Positions 1 through 7,096 are shown, numbered from the stretch's first letter. The stretch is DNA of 9,706 bases from Treponema sp. (GCA_031269405.1 JAISZE010000060.1:1-9706); one strand, 5' to 3'. Notes: generated by a model not told the origin, from the sequence alone. A program made the numbers and translations.

Positions 1-1320
1 GTGCTGGACGAGGCGGACCGGATGTTCGACATGGGCTTTTACCCGGACTTGCGGAAGCTTATCCGGGTGGTGCCCCCGGCGGACCGGCGGCAGACCATGC
101 TGTTCAGCGCCACCCTCAATGCCTGGGTCAAAAACCTGGCCTGGGAGTACACTAAATCGCCTTTTGAGATCGAGATTGCGCCCGAAACCGTCACGGTGGA
201 CGAGGTGGAGCAGGTGCTGTACCACGTGCCCTCGGAGGAAAAAATGCGGCTCCTTTTGGGGATCCTCCAGAAGGAACAGCCGGAAAGCGCCATTATCTTC
301 TGTAATACCAAGCGGTATACCGAAATTGTGGCCAAGCGGCTGCGGGTCAACGGCTATGACTGCGAATTTATCATCGGCGACCTGCCCCAGGTGAAACGGC
401 TCAAGGTGATCGACGACGTGAAGGCCGGGAAAATCCGGTTCCTCGTGGCCACCGATGTGGCCGCCCGGGGGCTGGACATTGAGAGCCTGGCCATGGTGGT
501 AAACTACGACCTCCCCACGGAGGCGGAAAACTACGTTCACCGGATAGGCAGAACCGCCCGGGCGGGCAAAACCGGCAAGGCCATCACCCTGGCCAGCGAA
601 CAGGATGTCTACGAACTGCCTGCTATCGAGCGCTATATAGGCCAGAAGATCCCTTCAGAGACGGTTACTGCAGAACATCTGGGGGAAGACAAGAGCGAGG
701 GCCAGCGTATCCACACCGAATTTTACGAGGACAGGGGCGAAAGAAGCCGGAGGGGCAGCGGCGAAAGCAGGGGCCGCCCCAGAGATGGAGGGGGGGGAGG
801 GAACCGCGAAGCCGGGCCGGGCCGGGCCGGGAGCGCCGGCAACAGGAACCGCCGCAGGGCGGGAACAAGCGAAGGTTCCGGAGGCCGGGTCAGGGGCCCG
901 GAAGCCGGCCGCCGTACTCCAGGGGCAGGAGATCTTTCCCGGCTTTCTTTTAACGAACGCATGGCTGTTTATAAACAGAAATACCATCAAGCCGGCCCGG
1001 GGGCCCAGGCCGTAGAAGGCGGAAACAGGAAAAACGGCGGAAAAAACCGGCCTCAGGAGGCCGGGACGGCCCAGGCAGCCGGGAGCGGCCCGGGGCGGGA
1101 GGCGAATTCCGCCGGAACCGGACAGCAGGGCGCCGGAAACAACAGAAACCGGAGCGGCAAAAGCCGGGGCGAATTCCGCCGGGGCGCCGGACAGGGAAGG
1201 CCCGGACCCGCTGGAGCCGAAAAAGAAAAAACCGCTCCGGCGGCCAATGGCGGGAACCAAAAGGCTCCTAAAACGGGCATACTTTCAAAAATTTTGAGGA
1301 TTTTTAATAAGAAGAAATGA
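1..1320 (+). CDS. rhlB: DEAD-box ATP-dependent RNA helicase, RhlB-like (5' truncated)
   Basis: ATP-dependent RNA unwinding enzyme, cytoplasmic. The reading frame is open at base 1 and begins inside motif II (VLDEAD), so the Q motif and Walker A lie outside the window and the first GTG is not the true start. Visible motifs, numbered from base 1: DEAD at 3-6, SAT at 36-38 (motif III), AIIFCNTK around 97-104 (motif IV), ATDVAARGLD at 150-159 (motif V) and HRIGRTAR at 180-187 (motif VI). Both the motif II neighbourhood and the helicase C domain resemble E. coli RhlB as I recall it; the symbol rests on that resemblance alone. From about residue 240 to 425 follows a low-complexity tail rich in Gly, Arg, Asn and Ala with GGGGG, RGR and NRNRR patches, typical of RNA-binding tails. 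It ends in a short basic segment, ILSKILRIFNKKK. The tail DNA is far more GC-rich than neighbouring genes. The stop overlaps the next start as ATGA, suggesting translational coupling. Helicase identity is certain; the RhlB subfamily is likely. Confidence 0.93.
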   Translation: MLDEADRMFDMGFYPDLRKLIRVVPPADRRQTMLFSATLNAWVKNLAWEYTKSPFEIEIAPETVTVDEVEQVLYHVPSEEKMRLLLGILQKEQPESAIIFCNTKRYTEIVAKRLRVNGYDCEFIIGDLPQVKRLKVIDDVKAGKIRFLVATDVAARGLDIESLAMVVNYDLPTEAENYVHRIGRTARAGKTGKAITLASEQDVYELPAIERYIGQKIPSETVTAEHLGEDKSEGQRIHTEFYEDRGERSRRGSGESRGRPRDGGGGGNREAGPGRAGSAGNRNRRRAGTSEGSGGRVRGPEAGRRTPGAGDLSRLSFNERMAVYKQKYHQAGPGAQAVEGGNRKNGGKNRPQEAGTAQAAGSGPGREANSAGTGQQGAGNNRNRSGKSRGEFRRGAGQGRPGPAGAEKEKTAPAANGGNQKAPKTGILSKILRIFNKKK

Positions 1321-2969
1321 TTACTGTTACCGATGTCAGCCTCACGTACGGCGAACGCACGCTCTTTAAGGATGTTAATCTAAAATTCACCCCCGGAAAC
1401 TGTTACGGCATTATCGGGGCCAACGGCGCAGGAAAATCCACGTTTCTCCGTATACTTTCAGGGGAGACGGAACATGATAAAGGCGAAATCGCGGTAGGCA
1501 AAGGCCAGCGCATCGCGGTACTCAGGCAGGATCACTTCGCTTTTGAGGAATACCGGGTACTGGAGACTGTTATCATGGGTTTCCCCCGGCTGTACGCTTT
1601 GCAGAAAGAGCGGGAAGCTGTTTACGCAAAAGAGGATTTTACTGAAGCCGACGGCCTCAGGGCCAGCGAGCTTGAAGCCGACTTTGCCGACCTTGGCGGC
1701 TGGGAAGCGGAAGCCCAGGCAGGACAGCTCCTTTCGGGGCTGGGCATAAGCGAGGGGGATCACGAAAAGCTCATGTCCGAACTGGACGAAAGCCGCAAAG
1801 TGCGGGTGCTCCTGGCCCAGGCCATCTTCGGCAATCCCGACATACTGCTCCTGGACGAGCCTACTAACGGCCTCGATCTTGAATCCATCTCGTGGCTTGA
1901 GGATTTCCTCATCGAGTTCCCTAACACGGTGATCGTAGTCTCCCATGACCGCCACTTTCTCAACTCCGTGTGCACCCATATCTGCGATATCGATTTTGGA
2001 AGGATCTCCCTCTATTCGGGAAACTACGATTTCTGGTATCAGATGAGCCAGATGCTCCAGCGCCAGGCCAGGGAATTACAGAAGAAAAACGAGGATAAAG
2101 CAAAGGAGCTGCGGGAATTTATCCAGCGTTTCGCTTCCAACGCCAGCAAAAGCCGCCAGGCTACGAGCAGAAAAAAAGTTCTTGAAAAGCTGAACCTTGA
2201 TAACGTGCATGTTACAAGCCGCAGGTTCCCTTACGCAGGTTTCAAACCTGACCGGGAGATTGGCAACAACGTGCTCAGGATTGAAAAACTCCATTACGAG
2301 TTTGAAGGAAATCCGGTTTTGAGCGATTTCAGTTTGACAGTAACCAAAAACGACAAAATTGCCTTTGTGGGTATCGAACACGTTTCAAAATCGGCGGTTT
2401 TCGACATTATCACCGGTACGGTCAAAGCCGGGTCGGGAGATTATTACTGGGGCCAGACTACGAGCTTCTCCTATTTCCCCAAAGAGAACAGCGCTTTCTT
2501 TAATTCGGCTATTTCGATTACCGGGTGGCTCAAACAATACTCGCCCGACCAGGACGAAACCTATGTGCGCAGTTTCCTGGGGCGCATGCTCTTTTCAGGC
2601 GACGAAGCCTTAAAGCCCGTAAACGTTCTTTCAGGAGGAGAGAAAGTCCGCTGCATGCTTTCAAAGATGATGCTTTCAGGCGCTAATGTCCTTATCCTGG
2701 ACGAACCTACCAACCACCTGGACCTGGAAGCCATTACCGCCCTCAACGAGGGCCTCGCCGCCTTCCCGGGGGTCATCCTCTTCAACTCCCACGATCACGA
2801 GTTCATCAACTCCATAGCCAACAGAATCGTTGAGATCGTACCCGGCAGCAGCGGCTTCCCCGGGGCCGTTATCGACCGCATGATGCCTTTCGACGATTAC
2901 CTCAAAGACGATTCGGTCAAGGAACTCAGGGCAAAGGCGTACCACCACGCTGAACGGCTGATGATCTAA
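1317..2969 (+). CDS. ABC-F family ATPase, YbiT/YkpA type
   Basis: Soluble tandem-ABC protein with no membrane segments; ABC-F proteins bind the ribosomal E site and act on translation. It has 550 residues, as expected for the YbiT/YkpA group. NBD1: Walker A GANGAGKST at 34-42, Walker B ILLLDEPTNGLD at 176-187, switch His 210. The linker at about 241-300 is charged and helical and carries the SANASKSRQATSR-like segment (here ASNASKSRQATSR, 273-285) that marks the P-site tRNA-interaction motif region. NBD2: signature LSGGEK at 438-443, Walker B VLILDEPTNHLD at 458-469, switch His 492. Two motifs are degraded: the NBD1 signature reads MSELDESRK (153-161) where LSGGE is expected, and the NBD2 Walker A reads GIEHVSKSA (352-360) with Ser for the last Gly. 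E. coli YbiT also lacks a normal NBD1 signature, which supports the placement. The ATG lies in the ATGA overlap with the helicase gene, with no good Shine-Dalgarno, so coupling is likely. No transmembrane partner is nearby, arguing against a transporter. Confidence 0.95.
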   Translation: MITVTDVSLTYGERTLFKDVNLKFTPGNCYGIIGANGAGKSTFLRILSGETEHDKGEIAVGKGQRIAVLRQDHFAFEEYRVLETVIMGFPRLYALQKEREAVYAKEDFTEADGLRASELEADFADLGGWEAEAQAGQLLSGLGISEGDHEKLMSELDESRKVRVLLAQAIFGNPDILLLDEPTNGLDLESISWLEDFLIEFPNTVIVVSHDRHFLNSVCTHICDIDFGRISLYSGNYDFWYQMSQMLQRQARELQKKNEDKAKELREFIQRFASNASKSRQATSRKKVLEKLNLDNVHVTSRRFPYAGFKPDREIGNNVLRIEKLHYEFEGNPVLSDFSLTVTKNDKIAFVGIEHVSKSAVFDIITGTVKAGSGDYYWGQTTSFSYFPKENSAFFNSAISITGWLKQYSPDQDETYVRSFLGRMLFSGDEALKPVNVLSGGEKVRCMLSKMMLSGANVLILDEPTNHLDLEAITALNEGLAAFPGVILFNSHDHEFINSIANRIVEIVPGSSGFPGAVIDRMMPFDDYLKDDSVKELRAKAYHHAERLMI

Positions 2970-2994
2970 GCGCCGCCTGTCTGGCGTTTAACGG

Positions 2995-4437
2995 TTACTG
3001 AATGTTAAAATAATACCGTTCCAGATACGCTATCCGCCGCCGGGCCTGGGGGACCAGGGGGCTCTGGGGATATTCCCGGATAAGCCGCCGGTAGTATTCC
3101 AGCCCAAGGCGTATATCCCTGCCGGGGCTGTTGGATTCCAGGAACTGGCCGTAAAGCCAAAGGGCTTCATCAGTGAGGGAAGGATAGTCTGATTGCATCC
3201 GATCCAGAATTGACAGAGCTTCGATCACCCTGCCGGCGTTGTACTCTTCCCGGGCGCGGCGGACATATTCGCCAGGCTCCAGGCTGCTGTCTGTAAGCGT
3301 CCGGGTAGGAACCGGATCAGGAGCCGGGGAAACGGGGGTCTCTTCGGGTTCGGGAACCGCGGCAGGCCCAACCGGGGCAGGCAGGGGGGGGGATTCGGGC
3401 GGAGGCGCCTCAGAAGGCTGGGGCGGGTTTTCAAGAAGCGGCCAGCGCGGTTCGGCGGTTACCCGCCCCTGATCCGCAGGGGGCGTAAACCAGCCCGCTC
3501 CTGCAGCTGCGGTTTCTACGGCAATGACCTGCACGTAATCATTCAGAATATAATCCCTGATAAAATCCTGTTTGTAAAATTTGAGGGCATAGGTTCCGGC
3601 AGCTTCTACCTTAAAGATAAAGGTCTGGCCTTCCGGATCCAGCCTGCGGGAATCGTAGGCGATGCCTCTTGGCAACCCCAGTTCCCCAAGGTACACCCAG
3701 CCTGTCCCTCTAAAGGGAATTTCCACAAGCTGCCCCACCGCGGCCCTGACGGTACGGGAAAAAACAATCTTTTCTTCCTGTCCCGGCTGGGGACGCGCAG
3801 GAAGATCCGGCAGAGGATTTACCGGTACCTGAAGGGGCTCCCGGGAAGGAAGCGGGATCTCGGGCTCCAGGGGCTTTATGAAAAAAGGCGGCTCAGGAGG
3901 AGGGGGCTCCGTAACAGAGTCTGTTACAGGACCCGGCGCGGCAGGCGCAACAGGAAGAGGTTCCTGTGAAAGAGGCGCTTCTGAAGCCCCGCTGACAGGA
4001 GCCGGGGCTTCCGGGACCTGGGGCGCGGCCCGGACCTGGGGAGGGGGAAGAGGCGCAGGCAGGTCCGTAAGGGCGCCGGCGTCAGGAGGTTCCTCAAGGG
4101 GAACGACGGTCTCCGGAAAATCGGCTTTGGGCTCCTCAAGTTGAGTTGTTCCGGTATGTTCCTGTTCTTCCTCCCTGGCAGGAAGCTCCGCGGTCAGTTC
4201 GGGCGGCAAATCCTGAACAGAGACCTCAGGGGCGTCATACTCGTCCTCCCCGGCAGGCCAGGAAATTTCAGGCCCTTCTTCGGCAGGCGGAAAATCTTCA
4301 GGTTCCTGAACCGCCGGGGCAGTTACGGATTGGGCCTCCTGTACTGAAGACGGGGCGCTTTTACAGGCAAAAAACAGAAGTATAGCTGCAAGAATAACAA
4401 GGAGATTATACCTCAATGGCATGTTCTTTTTCTCCAT
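2995..4437 (-). CDS. Proline-rich TPR lipoprotein, function unknown
   Basis: Predicted exported lipoprotein of 480 residues. The n-region is basic (MEKKNMPLRY), followed by a hydrophobic core and the lipobox LFFAC with the lipid-modified Cys at 25. Residues 35-220 are dominated by Pro, Glu and Ala; residues 224-308 form a globular, probably beta-rich, segment; residues 315-385 are again proline-rich. The end (387-475) resembles TPR repeats of the YbgF/BamD kind, with phrases such as AREEYNAGRVIEALSILDRM and YYRRLIREYPQSP. The proline-rich parts may act as extended spacers in the periplasm; this is inference. The ATG at 4437 shares one base with the stop of the upstream gene (TGATG), favouring coupling. 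An alternative ATG at 4422 has GGAG nine bases upstream and keeps the signal peptide; I prefer 4437 for its basic n-region. The gene converges on the ABC-F gene with 25 bp between them. It may serve as an envelope scaffold or assembly factor, but no specific function can be assigned. Confidence 0.85.
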   Translation of the reverse strand: MEKKNMPLRYNLLVILAAILLFFACKSAPSSVQEAQSVTAPAVQEPEDFPPAEEGPEISWPAGEDEYDAPEVSVQDLPPELTAELPAREEEQEHTGTTQLEEPKADFPETVVPLEEPPDAGALTDLPAPLPPPQVRAAPQVPEAPAPVSGASEAPLSQEPLPVAPAAPGPVTDSVTEPPPPEPPFFIKPLEPEIPLPSREPLQVPVNPLPDLPARPQPGQEEKIVFSRTVRAAVGQLVEIPFRGTGWVYLGELGLPRGIAYDSRRLDPEGQTFIFKVEAAGTYALKFYKQDFIRDYILNDYVQVIAVETAAAGAGWFTPPADQGRVTAEPRWPLLENPPQPSEAPPPESPPLPAPVGPAAVPEPEETPVSPAPDPVPTRTLTDSSLEPGEYVRRAREEYNAGRVIEALSILDRMQSDYPSLTDEALWLYGQFLESNSPGRDIRLGLEYYRRLIREYPQSPLVPQARRRIAYLERYYFNIQ

Positions 4438-4826
4438 CACGGGACGCTTTCCATAAGCTCGTCTATCACCCTGCTCATCTCCCAACGCCAGTCTTCCTTG
4501 AGGGCTGAATCCGCAGGGTCCTTCCAGAAAGGCCTGACATCTTCACTTGTCCAGGGCCGGCGGGGTTCCCGTTCCAGCAGTGTATCAGGGAGGAAATCCG
4601 GCTCCTGGGGCATAAAAAAATCTTCCGGGGAAACCGAAACTCCCGGGGCCTCAGGCAAACCAGCGCCGCCGCTGCTTCCGGCTTGCGCTGCCAGAACAAC
4701 AATAATAAGAAGGATAAGCAGAAGGACCGCCCCTCCAAGGCAAAACAACACGGGTTTCCGCTTCAAACCCTCCCTGACTTTTGCGAGACTGCCGGTAACC
4801 CCATCCCTCAGAACGCCTAAATTCAT
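4437..4826 (-). CDS. Small single-pass membrane protein, function unknown
   Basis: 129 residues, not recognised as a named family. A short basic N-terminus (ending LKRKP, 21-25) leads into one strong hydrophobic segment at about 26-48 (runs of L, I, V). There is no lipobox and no convincing signal-peptidase site, so it is probably an anchored protein with the N-terminus in the cytoplasm. After a Gly/Ser-rich neck (50-56) the outer part is acidic and Pro/Glu-rich, followed by a tryptophan-containing tail (W92, W101, W113, W115) ending ELMESVP. The reading frame is bounded upstream by an in-frame TAA at the promoter, so the ATG at 4826 is the first possible start. It has no Shine-Dalgarno and lies only 11 bases beyond a TGTTATAAT element, implying a nearly leaderless mRNA. 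Its stop is fused to the start of the lipoprotein gene (TGATG), so the two envelope proteins are probably made together and may interact. Confidence 0.75.
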   Translation of the reverse strand: MNLGVLRDGVTGSLAKVREGLKRKPVLFCLGGAVLLLILLIIVVLAAQAGSSGGAGLPEAPGVSVSPEDFFMPQEPDFLPDTLLEREPRRPWTSEDVRPFWKDPADSALKEDWRWEMSRVIDELMESVP

Positions 4827-4837
4827 ACGTGTTTTTT

Positions 4838-4846
4838 ATTATAACA
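4838..4846 (-). promoter_or_regulatory. Extended -10 promoter of the membrane protein/lipoprotein operon
   Basis: Read on the minus strand this is TGTTATAAT, a perfect TATAAT with the TGn extension. I find no good -35 at 16-18 bp, which is common for extended -10 promoters. Transcription would start near 4831-4830, leaving about five bases before the ATG at 4826. Confidence 0.5.
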
Positions 4847-4870
4847 GGGATAATCATTTCATAACAGGGA
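4841..4870. repeat. 10-bp direct repeat in the divergent control region
   Basis: ATAACAGGGA occurs at 4841-4850 and again at 4861-4870, a period of exactly 20 bp, about two helical turns. The first copy overlaps the minus-strand -10 element and the second runs into the plus-strand Shine-Dalgarno. It could be a tandem binding site for a regulator serving both directions, or a chance repeat. Confidence 0.4.
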
Positions 4871-4872
4871 GG
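4866..4872 (+). promoter_or_regulatory. Strong Shine-Dalgarno of the leader ORF
   Basis: AGGGAGG lies seven bases before the ATG at 4880. It is the best ribosome binding site before the prfA operon, yet it serves a 9-codon ORF and not the annotated 59-residue gene, whose own ATG at 4914 has no usable Shine-Dalgarno. Confidence 0.55.
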
Positions 4873-4879
4873 AAAGCCT

Positions 4880-4909
4880 ATGCTGAGGCTTGTTTTTTTG
4901 GTATTATAA
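4880..4909 (+). CDS. Candidate 9-codon leader ORF (MLRLVFLVL)
   Basis: ATG with ideal Shine-Dalgarno spacing, then nine codons ending in TAA at 4907-4909. Four of the nine residues are Leu, each by a different codon (CTG, CTT, TTG, TTA), and two are Val. It ends four bases before the ATG of the Cys-rich protein at 4914, a distance suited to ribosome re-initiation. It contains a run of seven T (4893-4899); loss of one T would fuse it in frame with the next gene. It may be a true leader peptide, a slippage-controlled N-terminus, or the result of a one-base sequence error. I see no attenuator hairpin behind it. Confidence 0.35.
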   Translation: MLRLVFLVL

Positions 4910-4913
4910 TGAT

Positions 4914-5093
4914 ATGCAGGTTGAAATTAATTCCAGGGGTAACGGCGCGTGCCCGATATGCAATTCTACCGGGAATTGCCGGATACAGGATACCCTCACA
5001 AAAGCCATGGCGGTCTTTTCAAACGAAAACGATCCCATGGAGCTTGTAGTATATTCGTGCCCTCAATTTAAGGAGAAAACAGAACGTGAATAA
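4914..5093 (+). CDS. Small Cys-rich protein upstream of prfA, function unknown
   Basis: 59 residues with a CPIC pair near the N-terminus (C14, C17) and further cysteines in NSTGNC (C23) and YSCPQ (C51), a pattern that could bind a metal ion as a small zinc ribbon; this is inference. No known family recognised. The ATG at 4914 follows the candidate leader ORF stop by four bases and has no Shine-Dalgarno of its own. A TTG at 4890 would extend it by eight residues (MFFWYYND) but is also poorly placed for the AGGGAGG at 4866. The gene ends in TAA at 5091-5093, overlapping the GTG start of prfA by 8 bp, and the prfA Shine-Dalgarno lies inside it, so it is co-transcribed with prfA and likely translationally linked to it. 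Confidence 0.65.
   Translation: MQVEINSRGNGACPICNSTGNCRIQDTLTKAMAVFSNENDPMELVVYSCPQFKEKTERE
5070..5075 (+). promoter_or_regulatory. prfA: Shine-Dalgarno fixing the GTG start of prfA
   Basis: AAGGAG, ten bases before the GTG at 5086. It supports this GTG as the start, which gives the family-typical N-terminus [15 protein letters not shown]. Confidence 0.7.
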
Positions 5094-6156
5094 ACGGCTA
5101 GATTCCCTGCTCCGGAGGTACGAAGAACTGTCGCGGCTTATTCAGGATCCTGAACTGGTAAAGGATCAGAACCGGTACCGGAGCGTAATGAAAGAATATT
5201 CCCAGGTCAGCGAAATTGCTGCTGCTAACGGGGAAATCGCGAATTTTTCGGCACAGCTTCAAGACGCCAAAGCCCTTATACAGGAAGAAAAAGATCCCGG
5301 CATAAAGGAACTGGCCAGGGAAGAGATCAGGGAACTTGAAACCAGAATCAACGACGCCGAAGACCGGCTCAAATTCCTCCTTATCCCCAAAGATCCTCTG
5401 GACGAAAAAAACATCATCATGGAAATCCGGGCCGGGACAGGCGGCGAGGAAGCGGCGCTTTTTGCGGCTGATCTCTTCCGCATGTATTCGCGCTTTGCGG
5501 AAACCAAAGGCTGGAAGTTCGAGATTATGAATTCCAACGAAACCGAACTCGGAGGCCTCAAGGAAATCGTCTTTTCCATCAGCGGAAAAAATGTCTACGA
5601 AAACCTGCGCTACGAATCCGGGGTCCACCGGGTCCAGCGGGTTCCGGCTACCGAAGCTTCAGGCCGCATCCATACCTCTGCGGTAACCGTGGCGGTGCTC
5701 CCTGAGGCTGATGAGACGGAAATCGAGATCCATCAGGAGGATCTGCGCATAGACGTGATGCGCGCAGGCGGCCCCGGAGGCCAGTGCGTCAACACCACCG
5801 ACTCGGCAGTGCGGATCACCCATATCCCTTCAGGGATAGTGGTCCACTGCCAGGACGAAAAAAGCCAGATCAAAAACAAAGCCAAGGCTATGCGCATACT
5901 CCGGGCCAGAATCTACGAGATGGAAGAAGCCAAAGCCGCTTCCGAACGGGCGGAGGCCCGGAAAAGCCAGGTAGGCACCGGGGATCGTTCCGAGCGCATC
6001 AGGACCTACAACTTCCCTGACAACAGGCTCACGGATCACCGGATTGGGCTGACGCTCTACAAGCTGGACCGCATCATCGAAGGGGAAATAGAAGAGGTCT
6101 TTGACGCCTTAAAACTCTCGGCGCGGGAAGAACTCCTCAAGGCCACGGCTTCCTGA
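5086..6156 (+). CDS. prfA: Peptide chain release factor 1 (RF1)
   Basis: Recognises UAA and UAG in the ribosomal A site and triggers hydrolysis of peptidyl-tRNA. It has 356 residues, the normal RF1 length. Domain 1 (about 1-100) is the helical N-terminal part. [13 protein letters not shown] (115-127) is the conserved RF1/RF2 signature. The codon-reading tripeptide is PAT at 187-189 in VQRVPATE, the PxT form that marks RF1 and not RF2 (which has SPF). The catalytic GGQ is at 231-233 within [16 protein letters not shown]. The C-terminal segment with [16 protein letters not shown] (306-321) is standard. The start is GTG, backed by AAGGAG, and overlaps the preceding small gene by 8 bp. The next gene, four bases downstream, is prmC, whose product methylates the GGQ glutamine (Q233); this pairing is common in bacteria. 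No truncation or missing key residue. Confidence 0.98.
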   Translation: MNKRLDSLLRRYEELSRLIQDPELVKDQNRYRSVMKEYSQVSEIAAANGEIANFSAQLQDAKALIQEEKDPGIKELAREEIRELETRINDAEDRLKFLLIPKDPLDEKNIIMEIRAGTGGEEAALFAADLFRMYSRFAETKGWKFEIMNSNETELGGLKEIVFSISGKNVYENLRYESGVHRVQRVPATEASGRIHTSAVTVAVLPEADETEIEIHQEDLRIDVMRAGGPGGQCVNTTDSAVRITHIPSGIVVHCQDEKSQIKNKAKAMRILRARIYEMEEAKAASERAEARKSQVGTGDRSERIRTYNFPDNRLTDHRIGLTLYKLDRIIEGEIEEVFDALKLSAREELLKATAS

Positions 6157-6160
6157 GGCT

Positions 6161-7096
6161 ATGTCCCCCTCCCCCCCTCCCCTCCCCTCCCCTGTAACGG
6201 TCCGTGAAACCCTGGCGGAAGGAAACTCCCTTCTTGCCCGGGGACGCATTGACACCCCGGCGCTTGACGCTTCCCTGTTGCTGGCGGATATCCTCCATAC
6301 CAGCCGGGAGGGGCTTATCATCAGGGCTCTTGATTCCATTACCCTAAAGGACCAGGAACAATTCAGGCTGTTAATCGAACGGCGGCTGCAAGGCGAATGT
6401 GTTGCGTATATTTTGGGCAGAAAGGAATTCAGGGGCCTTGAATTTACGGTTACGCCTGATGTCCTCGTTCCCCGGCCTGATACGGAGGTTCTGGTAGAAG
6501 CGGTTCTTGAGGAAATTGAGGAAAACCGCAAAGCCAGGCCAGGCAAACAAAATCCGTCCCTGGAAGTTCTGGATCTCTGCACCGGATCAGGGGCGGCTGC
6601 TATCGCATTGAAACACGAACAGCCGGATCTTGAAATCACCGCTTCGGATATTTCCCCTAAGGCCCTGGCTGTTGCGGCAGGGAATTGCGTAAAACTCCTC
6701 GGCGGCATGTCGATACGCTTTATAGAAAGCGATCTGTTTGAACAATTTGAAAAAAACGCTCCTAACCCCAAGCCCCGCAGAAACGCAAACCGTTTCGACA
6801 TCATCCTTTCCAATCCGCCTTATGTCGCCTCCCGGAAGATCGACAGCCTTGCCCCTGAGGTCCAGCGCGAACCTCGGCTCGCCCTTGACGGCGGCAGCGA
6901 CGGTCTGGGCCTTATTCGGCTGATAGCGGCAGAGGGAAAAGAACATCTTAAACCCCGGGGCGCCCTTTTCCTTGAAGCTGATCCGGCTCAGATGAAAACC
7001 ATTACGGGCATACTGGAGAACTCCGGTTTCACAGGCATCAAAACGTTCCCGGACCTTGGCGGCAGGGAACGGGTTATCAAAGGGGTAAGAAATTGA
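6161..7096 (+). CDS. prmC: Release factor glutamine methyltransferase (PrmC/HemK)
   Basis: SAM-dependent N5-methylation of the glutamine in the GGQ motif of release factors, raising their termination efficiency. 311 residues. The N-terminal helical substrate-recognition part (about 12-95) is followed by the Rossmann methyltransferase fold. PRPDTE at 104-109 is the family motif (usually IPRPDTE). SAM-binding motif I is LDLCTGSGAAAIAL (137-150), the acidic residue after strand 2 is D163 in ASDIS, and the substrate-amide motif NPPY is at 218-221. It starts four bases after the prfA stop, with GAGG overlapping that stop, hence likely coupled. The first eleven residues, SPSPPPLPSP after Met, are unlike the family and come from a C-rich tract. 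Homologs, as I recall them, begin near the TVRETL position (13-18), but the codon just before it is GTA, not a start, so the ATG at 6161 stands. Confidence 0.96.
   Translation: MSPSPPPLPSPVTVRETLAEGNSLLARGRIDTPALDASLLLADILHTSREGLIIRALDSITLKDQEQFRLLIERRLQGECVAYILGRKEFRGLEFTVTPDVLVPRPDTEVLVEAVLEEIEENRKARPGKQNPSLEVLDLCTGSGAAAIALKHEQPDLEITASDISPKALAVAAGNCVKLLGGMSIRFIESDLFEQFEKNAPNPKPRRNANRFDIILSNPPYVASRKIDSLAPEVQREPRLALDGGSDGLGLIRLIAAEGKEHLKPRGALFLEADPAQMKTITGILENSGFTGIKTFPDLGGRERVIKGVRN
6164..6193 (+). repeat. C-rich simple-sequence tract at the 5' end of prmC
   Basis: Pure pyrimidine tract directly after the ATG: a C5 run, a C7 run (6171-6177), then three tandem TCCCC units (6178-6192). Neither the homopolymers nor the 5-bp unit is a multiple of three, so slippage would shift the prmC frame. 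Confidence 0.8.

Noticed and set aside
1..3. GTG at base 1 as the helicase start codon.
   Set aside because: It is an internal Val codon of motif II; the Q motif, Walker A and motif I segments must lie upstream, outside the window.
655..1260. Long open frame of about 200 codons on the minus strand.
   Set aside because: Antisense shadow of the GC-rich helicase tail; low complexity, no recognisable motif, no ribosome site.
2971..2990. Possible bidirectional terminator between the convergent ABC-F and lipoprotein genes (CGCC-TGTCT-GGCG then TTTA).
   Set aside because: The stem is only four base pairs and the T-run is three bases; too weak to call an intrinsic terminator.
4905..4910. TATAAT as a -10 for the Cys-rich protein/prfA operon.
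   Set aside because: Only three bases separate it from the ATG at 4914, so the transcript would start after that ATG, and it lies downstream of the strong Shine-Dalgarno; no -35 is present at a proper distance.
4909..5049. Alternative plus-strand frame starting at the ATG at 4909 (46 codons) overlapping the Cys-rich gene.
   Set aside because: No ribosome site, basic low-information sequence, and it does not link to the prfA start, whereas the frame from 4914 does.
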